Shown here: positions 58,953 to 64,000 of the stretch, in pieces
Position numbering within the stretch: the first letter of the stretch is position 1
Layout of the letters: each line of letters starts with the position of its first letter
Notes under the pieces: generated by a model
Seen by the model: the letters and a program-made list of their open reading frames with translations, nothing else
What the model was told of the DNA's origin: nothing
The model's database searches: none
Assembly (NCBI GenBank): GCA_001717545.1
Contig: CP017039.1
Span: 1,860,001-1,924,000, forward strand
Direction: 5' to 3'
DNA from: Anaerolineaceae bacterium oral taxon 439
Lineage (GTDB): Bacteria > Chloroflexota > Anaerolineae > Anaerolineales > Anaerolineaceae
DNA length: 64,000 bases
Position numbers and translations under genes: made by a program

Positions 58953-60458
58953 TTATGCTCCTCTGCCTGCCATCCACAATCCGATTTGCTCGATATTCGC
59001 TTCTTTTGGGGTTGTTTCGGCGATCATCCTCCCTTCATACATAACGCCGAATCGATCCGATAAGGACATAATTTCCTCCAGCTCGGTTGAAATCAGTATA
59101 ACAGCGCACCCTTGATCCCGATGGCAGATGAGATGTTTTCGGATCAATTCGCTTGCGCCAATGTCCACACCGCGTGTCGGATGTGCCGCGATGAGAAAGC
59201 GCGGTCTTTTATCCAGCTCTCGTGCTACAACTAATTTTTGCTGATTCCCTCCTGAAAGTGTCGCCAATGCGACATCTTCGCTGGGAGCTTTTACGTTATA
59301 CTTTTTAATCAGCTCTCCGCTATACAGATGTTCCTTCTTCCAATTAATCGAATTTCTGGTAGAAGAGAATTCGTCCGTCTTGTAGTTGTAAAAAGAAGTA
59401 TTTTCAAAAACAAAAAATTGACTGATGACCCCCATGTTTAAGCGATCTTCAGGAATATGCCCGATCGTTTTACGAAATATTTCATTCGTACTCGCATGAG
59501 TAATATCCTGACCGCAAAAAATAACCTGTCCAGAATCTTTGGGAATGATTGATAAAAGGGCTTTAACCATTTCAGACTGCCCATTGCCGTCAACACCCGC
59601 AATCCCATATATCTCGTTATTGAACACGGAAAAAGATAAGTCATTTACGACATTTTTCTTATAAGCCGTCGTCACACAAAGATTTCTAACCTCAATTATT
59701 TTTTTATCTCGACATGCGTTGTTTTCACTATGCGCAAATACGATATCTCTGCCGACCATGTGCCTTGCAAGTTCTTTCTCATTAGTATCCGCTTTTCTGG
59801 AACTCCAAACCGATTTACCACCTCTTAATACGGTAACTCGATCTGCAATTTCCATAATCTCATTCAATTTATGAGAAATGAAAACAACAGAGGTTCCAGC
59901 TTCATTTAGCTGGTGGATGATCTTGAAAAGTTCTTTTGTTTCCTGAGGCGTCAGTACAGCCGTCGGCTCGTCCAAGACCAGGATCTTACATGAATCATAG
60001 AGCGCCTTCAGAATCTCAACCCGCTGCTGCTGACCAACGGACAAGTCTTTCACAACAGCGGCAGGATTAACCTCCAAACCAAATTTCGCGGAAAGATTTT
60101 TGATTCTTTGGCTTGCTTTTCGCGTATTAATCAGCGGCGTCCGACAGGTGCATAGAATAATATTCTCGACGACAGTCAGAGCAGGAACTAACATGAAATG
60201 TTGATGAACCATACCAACCCCGAGAGCTCTCGCATCTCGGGGCTGTCGAATGTTAACTTGCTGCCCATCAAGAATAATTTGACCACTGTCCGGCTTTAAA
60301 ACACCATACAGGATGTTCATCAGCGTGCTTTTTCCTGCCCCGTTTTCGCCAAGAATTGCATGCGTCTCACCTTTTTTAATATCGAGGCAAACATTATCGT
60401 TAGCAGTAAGTGTATTGAACTTTATCGTAATATTCTTTAGTTGCAATATAGGATCCAT
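58953..60458 (-). CDS. ABC transporter ATPase of the BMP/nucleoside uptake type (two ATP-binding domains)
   Basis: About 501 residues from ATG 60458 (AAGGA upstream). Two ABC domains are fused: the first has Walker [10 protein letters not shown], signature LSVGQQQR and Walker [16 protein letters not shown]; the second has a degenerate Walker A (GVDGNGQSE) and signature [19 protein letters not shown]. This double layout is standard for purine-nucleoside/ribose-type importers of the RbsA-like YufO/NupO group. It powers uptake through the two permeases at 61.8-63.7 kb with the BMP lipoprotein encoded just upstream. Confidence 0.95.
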   Translation of the reverse strand: MDPILQLKNITIKFNTLTANDNVCLDIKKGETHAILGENGAGKSTLMNILYGVLKPDSGQIILDGQQVNIRQPRDARALGVGMVHQHFMLVPALTVVENIILCTCRTPLINTRKASQRIKNLSAKFGLEVNPAAVVKDLSVGQQQRVEILKALYDSCKILVLDEPTAVLTPQETKELFKIIHQLNEAGTSVVFISHKLNEIMEIADRVTVLRGGKSVWSSRKADTNEKELARHMVGRDIVFAHSENNACRDKKIIEVRNLCVTTAYKKNVVNDLSFSVFNNEIYGIAGVDGNGQSEMVKALLSIIPKDSGQVIFCGQDITHASTNEIFRKTIGHIPEDRLNMGVISQFFVFENTSFYNYKTDEFSSTRNSINWKKEHLYSGELIKKYNVKAPSEDVALATLSGGNQQKLVVARELDKRPRFLIAAHPTRGVDIGASELIRKHLICHRDQGCAVILISTELEEIMSLSDRFGVMYEGRMIAETTPKEANIEQIGLWMAGRGA

Positions 60459-60521
60459 CTGAATTGTCCTTCTTGCGCCCATCCAAGCCTAAGATCGATA
60501 GGCAAGAATTATTATTTTATA

Positions 60522-61565
60522 TTATTCAAGAACATACTTAACTTCAATTTCACCGTTTTTAATTTTGCCGATAACGTCCATCAGAAGGTCTTGAACATCC
60601 TGCGGCACATCCGAACTAAAGTCCGTGAGCCAAACTGAACCCTCTTTGACCCCAAACACATAGGCTTTAGCTTCCAGCCGCCCTTCAAACCCAAGCTCCG
60701 CAACTTGCTCAATAGCGCCTGGCAAATCAATAATTGCGCTGGTTAAAGTTTGATCAGGGGCTAAAGCCTTTTGATCGCCATAAACCCCGATAATTCGCAG
60801 GTCCTTATGCTCTTTTACGTATTCAAACGCGCCGATACCAGCCTGATCCGCATTCGGCGCAATAATATCAGCTCCCTGCTGGACCATTGCCGCGGTCAAC
60901 TCTTTAAGCTGCGCTGTATCCGAAGAAGAACCCGTATAGCTGCTCAACACTTTGATTTCAGGATCAATGTACTCAACGCCCTGCCTAAAACCGGTCGCAT
61001 AGCGAATAATTCCCGGAATTTCCAGTCCGCAAGGCACAGCTACTACTTTCGTTTTTGTCATTTTTGCGGCCAAAACACCGGCCAGAAATCCCGCGTCGCT
61101 GCTATTGGTATCCATCGCAAAAACGTTGGGGGCCTCATATTCAATCGTACTGGTTACCGCAAACATTGTTTTTGGGAAATCGGCCGCAACAGCTTTAGCC
61201 GGATCTAAAAATTCAAAACCATGTCCTATAATAAGGTCGTAACCTTTACCGGCATATCCTCGATAAACAGCCTCATAATCAGACGTTTTAACATTTTCAG
61301 AGTATGCGGTTTCAAAGCCAGCCTGCTTAATTAATTCCAGTCCCTGAAAAGCTGTCGCGTTCCATCCTTCATCGTTAATCGTACCAGGAAGAACCAAAGC
61401 AACTTTGTATTGGGAATGATCGGTCATCTCGATCGCTTCTCCCGGCTTTTCTTTGTCCGCCTCAGCCGTTTCACTATTATTCACTGACTGTCCGCACGCA
61501 GCTAAAAATAAAACACAGACGACCGCCAAAAGCACAAAAACGATTACATTCTTCTTTTTAAACAT
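60522..61565 (-). CDS. BMP-family substrate-binding lipoprotein
   Basis: 347 residues with a lipoprotein signal (VFVLLAVVCVLFLAACG; the Cys is the lipid anchor) followed by a low-complexity linker. The mature part is BMP/PnrA-like: ALVLPGTINDEGWNATAFQG, LIIGHGFEFLDPAKAVA, FAMDTNSSDAGFLAGVLAA and GADIIAPNADQAGIGAFEYV. Characterised relatives bind purine nucleosides or bases, which agrees with the catabolic genes here. GGAG lies 7 nt before the ATG. The binding protein is separated from the permease genes by 248 bp, probably with its own promoter. Confidence 0.95.
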   Translation of the reverse strand: MFKKKNVIVFVLLAVVCVLFLAACGQSVNNSETAEADKEKPGEAIEMTDHSQYKVALVLPGTINDEGWNATAFQGLELIKQAGFETAYSENVKTSDYEAVYRGYAGKGYDLIIGHGFEFLDPAKAVAADFPKTMFAVTSTIEYEAPNVFAMDTNSSDAGFLAGVLAAKMTKTKVVAVPCGLEIPGIIRYATGFRQGVEYIDPEIKVLSSYTGSSSDTAQLKELTAAMVQQGADIIAPNADQAGIGAFEYVKEHKDLRIIGVYGDQKALAPDQTLTSAIIDLPGAIEQVAELGFEGRLEAKAYVFGVKEGSVWLTDFSSDVPQDVQDLLMDVIGKIKNGEIEVKYVLE

Positions 61566-61813
61566 AGCACGACTCCTTTTTCTTTTGCTTTATACGTTCA
61601 ATCCTATTTTTCGCGATTCTCAATTAACGATATCACAAGCAATACAGATTTGATTTACACATATATCCCACTGGCTGGAACATTTACCTAAGACCGCCTC
61701 CTCTTATAGTCTTAATATCATGCCAACACCACGCAGCGACAGAATATACAAAAAGGATCCAGTTACACGTATTTCGTCATAAGCCCCTCCTATCAGCGAG
61801 CAAAGCGAGCAAA
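61566..61813 (-). other. Intergenic region before the BMP lipoprotein gene
   Basis: 248 bp, AT-rich. On the minus strand TATATT near 61751-61746 may be a -10 box. A 9-bp tandem repeat, GCGAGCAAA twice, lies at about 61795-61812. I searched by eye for a purine riboswitch because of the context and found no convincing core. Confidence 0.35.
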
Positions 61814-62680
61814 TTAACTAAATTTAACATATTTTTTACCCAAAGAGGAAGGATCCTTAGAGTTTGCTCCTGAAATAATAACCGCTATGATCGTAATAAC
61901 GTAGGGAATAATGCGGATAATGGGCGCAGGAAATTTTGTAATACTTGCTTGTAAATTATACTGGAGTGCATTACTTGCACCAAACATTAAAGAAGCAAGA
62001 AGAACGCCTGCCGGTTTATACTGCCCCAATGAAACCGCTGCGAGCGCGATATAACCACGTCCGCCAGTCATTAATTCAGAAAAACTATTCATATGGGCCA
62101 TCGAGAGCGAACAACCACCAAGACCAATAATCATTGAACCGATAAGAACAGCAATCAGCTGCACCCGGTAAACATCAATCCCCGCAATATCAACAGCGAT
62201 TGGATATTCGCCCGCCGCACGGATCCGGAGACCAAGATTTGTATGATACAGAAAAAAGTAAAGGGCAAAAACGAGTATCAACGCAATAAAGGTCATGACG
62301 GAAACGCCTGAAAATACAGGACGAAACCCCTGAATTGAAGATTGCGACCCAGAGCCAAACGCTTGTCTCGATAAAGTAGTAGTCATTCCTTCAGCAAGAA
62401 GATTCAGAGCAACGCCAACAACAACCTGGTTGCCTTTCCAGTAAACCGTCATCAAGCCAAACAGAAGACCAAGAACAGCAAGAATAATAAGAGCTGCGAG
62501 GATTCCGAAGCCGGTATATCCGGTTAAGTAGGTTCCCAGAACACCAAAAAACGCGCCCACCAACATCATCCCCTCAGCCCCAATATTAATTACACCGCCT
62601 AACTGCATGATAAGAATCCCAAGTGCGACAAAAAGAATAGAAGTGCTGTCGCGAAATATGACGGTCATAAAATTCCACAT
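61814..62680 (-). CDS. ABC transporter permease, BMP/nucleoside type (second permease)
   Basis: 288 residues with about eight hydrophobic segments. GGVINIGAEGMMLVGAFFGV and the later ELMTGGRGYIALAAVSLGQY are hallmark sequences of the YufQ/NupQ-type permease of nucleoside importers. It pairs with the permease encoded 13 bp upstream. GGAG precedes the ATG. A 248-bp gap follows before the binding-protein gene, so these permeases may be transcribed partly apart from it. Confidence 0.94.
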   Translation of the reverse strand: MWNFMTVIFRDSTSILFVALGILIMQLGGVINIGAEGMMLVGAFFGVLGTYLTGYTGFGILAALIILAVLGLLFGLMTVYWKGNQVVVGVALNLLAEGMTTTLSRQAFGSGSQSSIQGFRPVFSGVSVMTFIALILVFALYFFLYHTNLGLRIRAAGEYPIAVDIAGIDVYRVQLIAVLIGSMIIGLGGCSLSMAHMNSFSELMTGGRGYIALAAVSLGQYKPAGVLLASLMFGASNALQYNLQASITKFPAPIIRIIPYVITIIAVIISGANSKDPSSLGKKYVKFS

Positions 62681-62693
62681 GAATAAGCTCCTT

Positions 62694-63713
62694 CTAATTT
62701 TTTTGCTTTACTGGGAATACCTGAATCGTCATCATCAAAATGATAATGGCTTGAATAATCAGAACAACAGATGATGGAACATTTGAAAACATCTGTACCA
62801 TATTTCCGCCTGTTTTCATTGCGCCAAAAAGGAACGATGAGAGAACGATACCAACCGGGCTGTTTTTACCCAGCAGCGCGACCGCAATTCCATCAAAACC
62901 ATATCCTGCCGAGAAATTCTGAAGCAGCCTTTTTTGAATGCCTAATAGCTCCATACCGCCGACAAGACCGCCTAATGCGCCTGAAATAGCGAAAGCTATC
63001 ATCCGATTTTGCTTGACATTGATGCCAATACTGTTCGCGACCGTAGGATTCTCGCCTACAATCCGCATTTCAAAGCCCTTTTTACTTTTTTGCCAATAGT
63101 AGCCATATATCGCAATGAGCAAAAGAGCAATGATAATTCCAATATTAACCCTTGTTCCAGGGATCAGGATAGGAAAACCAGCGGTCGATAACACTCTTGC
63201 TGATTGCGGGAATTCAGGCGCCTCGCGCATAGGCCCCGTCACCAGGTATTCGACAATAAATAACATGATGTAATTCATCATGACGGTCGTTATGACTTCG
63301 TTTGCACCGAAGCGATTTTTCAAATAAGCAATAAAGCAGCCCAAAAAAGTACCTGCCAGGATACCGGCAGTAACCGCGATGAATAAATGAAGGACGCCTG
63401 GCAAAAAAGTTATATTAACACCAACCCAGGTACTTAATATAGCGCCCGCCAGCATTTGGCCCTCAATCCCAATATTAAGCATCCCGCATCGGTACGCAAA
63501 CGCATAACTGATACCTGCAATGATCAAGCTCGCTGTTTTGAGAACTGTTTCAGAGAGCGTTTGAGACGTACCTACAGATCCTTCGATCATTAACCGATAT
63601 ACTTCAATCGGGTTATTTCCGCCCCTCCAAATAATGAAGGCGCCGATCAGCATCGCAATCATAATCGCGAGAAAGGGATAAAGAAAGTATTGGCTGAATT
63701 TACGTCTGACCAT
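62694..63713 (-). CDS. ABC transporter permease, BMP/nucleoside type (first permease)
   Basis: 339 residues, about nine membrane helices. GMLNIGIEGQMLAGAILSTW, FGANEVITTVMMNYIMLFIV and ENPTVANSIGINVKQNRMIA identify the YufP/NupP-type permease. It forms the import channel with the 61.8-62.7 kb product. No good ribosome site is seen before the ATG at 63713. It follows the ygeW-like gene after 92 bp that hold a strong hairpin. Confidence 0.94.
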   Translation of the reverse strand: MVRRKFSQYFLYPFLAIMIAMLIGAFIIWRGGNNPIEVYRLMIEGSVGTSQTLSETVLKTASLIIAGISYAFAYRCGMLNIGIEGQMLAGAILSTWVGVNITFLPGVLHLFIAVTAGILAGTFLGCFIAYLKNRFGANEVITTVMMNYIMLFIVEYLVTGPMREAPEFPQSARVLSTAGFPILIPGTRVNIGIIIALLLIAIYGYYWQKSKKGFEMRIVGENPTVANSIGINVKQNRMIAFAISGALGGLVGGMELLGIQKRLLQNFSAGYGFDGIAVALLGKNSPVGIVLSSFLFGAMKTGGNMVQMFSNVPSSVVLIIQAIIILMMTIQVFPVKQKN

Positions 63714-63723
63714 GGATTTTTAT

Positions 63724-63766
63724 GGGGCAGGAGGAGAAAATAATGGTTTGCTGCTCTTCCTGCCCC
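63724..63766 (-). other. 9-bp hairpin between the carbamoyltransferase and permease genes
   Basis: GGGGCAGGA (63724-63732) pairs perfectly with TCCTGCCCC (63758-63766), 25-nt loop. On the minus strand ATAAAAATCC follows, so it is at best a weak terminator; it may be an RNA processing or stability element. Confidence 0.5.
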
Positions 63767-63805
63767 GTCCTTTCACAAGGCACTTAAAGAATCAGGAAAA
63801 ATGAA

Positions 63806-64000
63806 TTATCTTCTGTTAATATTTCCCATGGTAAGCGCCATGAGAGCCTTAATCGTATGCAGGCGGTTCTCAGCCTCATCATAAATCACAGATCGCGGAC
63901 CGTCCAATACTTCGCTGGTGACTTCGATATCGCGATCCGCCGGCATGCAGTGCATATAAATCGCATCCTTCGAGCCGAGATCCATCTTACGCTGATCGAC
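63806..64000 (-). CDS. ygeW: YgeW-type knotted carbamoyltransferase, C-terminal end (runs off right edge)
   Basis: The last 64 codons are visible. They read [20 protein letters not shown] (the HCxP motif of carbamoyltransferases), [20 protein letters not shown] and end [11 protein letters not shown]. The VYDEAENR/[12 protein letters not shown] ending is typical of YgeW, the carbamoyltransferase of the purine-degradation/selenium-linked cluster, and differs from OTCase and ATCase. It would use carbamoyl phosphate, possibly in the energy-yielding direction to give carbamoyl phosphate and then ATP. It is the most upstream visible gene of the island; ygeX and carbamate kinase may lie just beyond the edge. 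Confidence 0.85.
   Translation of the reverse strand, partial: VDQRKMDLGSKDAIYMHCMPADRDIEVTSEVLDGPRSVIYDEAENRLHTIKALMALTMGNINRR

Noticed and set aside
61566-61813. Possible purine riboswitch before the BMP lipoprotein gene
   Set aside because: A stretch with GACTATAAG on the minus strand drew attention, but the conserved loop sequences and three-way junction could not be built.

Overview
The window looks like a chromosomal segment of an anaerobic Chloroflexota bacterium, most likely an Anaerolineae-type organism. I infer this from gene content and style, not from any database match: paired B12-binding radical SAM and DUF2344 genes, an RpoC with a long coiled-coil insertion, sugar ABC operons, GC-rich coding DNA and several TTG/GTG starts. 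About the first 36.6 kb is GC-rich. From about 36.7 kb to the right end the DNA is visibly more AT-rich, with different codon choice, and almost every gene there lies on the minus strand. That half reads as a catabolic island.

Layout. 1-5.9 kb (minus): alpha-glucoside utilisation, with a LacI-type regulator, sugar-binding protein, two permeases and a GH13 trehalose-synthase-like enzyme cut by the left edge. 6.3-8.9 kb (plus): radical SAM / DUF2344 pair. 9-13.5 kb (minus): an atypical OmpR-type regulator, secD-secF and a SpoIIE-type phosphatase. 13.6-14.8 kb: decayed IS481-like element, a perfect 20-bp inverted repeat and a wHTH gene fragment. Then come tRNA-Pro(CGG), an SsnA-type aminohydrolase, a MocA-type cytidylyltransferase and a class IV aminotransferase (15.3-18.2 kb), followed on the minus strand by a DUF2007 protein, a GNAT acetyltransferase and a YprB-like nuclease. 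At 20.8-24.2 kb is a very unusual secreted protein with three copies of a tyrosine-phosphatase-like unit. Next are rpoC without rpoB beside it, a secreted GH5 enzyme with a changed acid/base motif, a secreted protein of unknown function, a gyrA-like gene, a D-2-hydroxyacid dehydrogenase, tRNA-Arg(TCG) and an ADP-ribosylglycohydrolase.

The 36.7-64 kb island, read in transcription order (right to left), has these genes: ygeW-like carbamoyltransferase (cut by the edge), two permeases, a BMP-type binding lipoprotein and its ATPase, a flavoprotein, ygeY, a three-subunit molybdenum hydroxylase, a PreA-like Fe-S dehydrogenase, a hydantoinase, an aminohydrolase and a PucR regulator. After a clear sigma-70 promoter follow a class I aldolase, a zinc dehydrogenase, mannose-family PTS IIA-IIB-IIC-IID, HPr, enzyme I, an M19 dipeptidase and a second, two-subunit molybdenum hydroxylase. 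The first part closely matches the anaerobic purine/urate-degradation gene set known from E. coli and gut anaerobes (xdh, ygfK, hyuA, ssnA, ygeW, ygeY). The ssnA and mocA genes at 15-17 kb probably serve the same chemistry. The second part is a complete, self-contained phosphotransferase system in the same cluster, which is the least expected feature. No CRISPR array, prophage or intact insertion sequence was seen.
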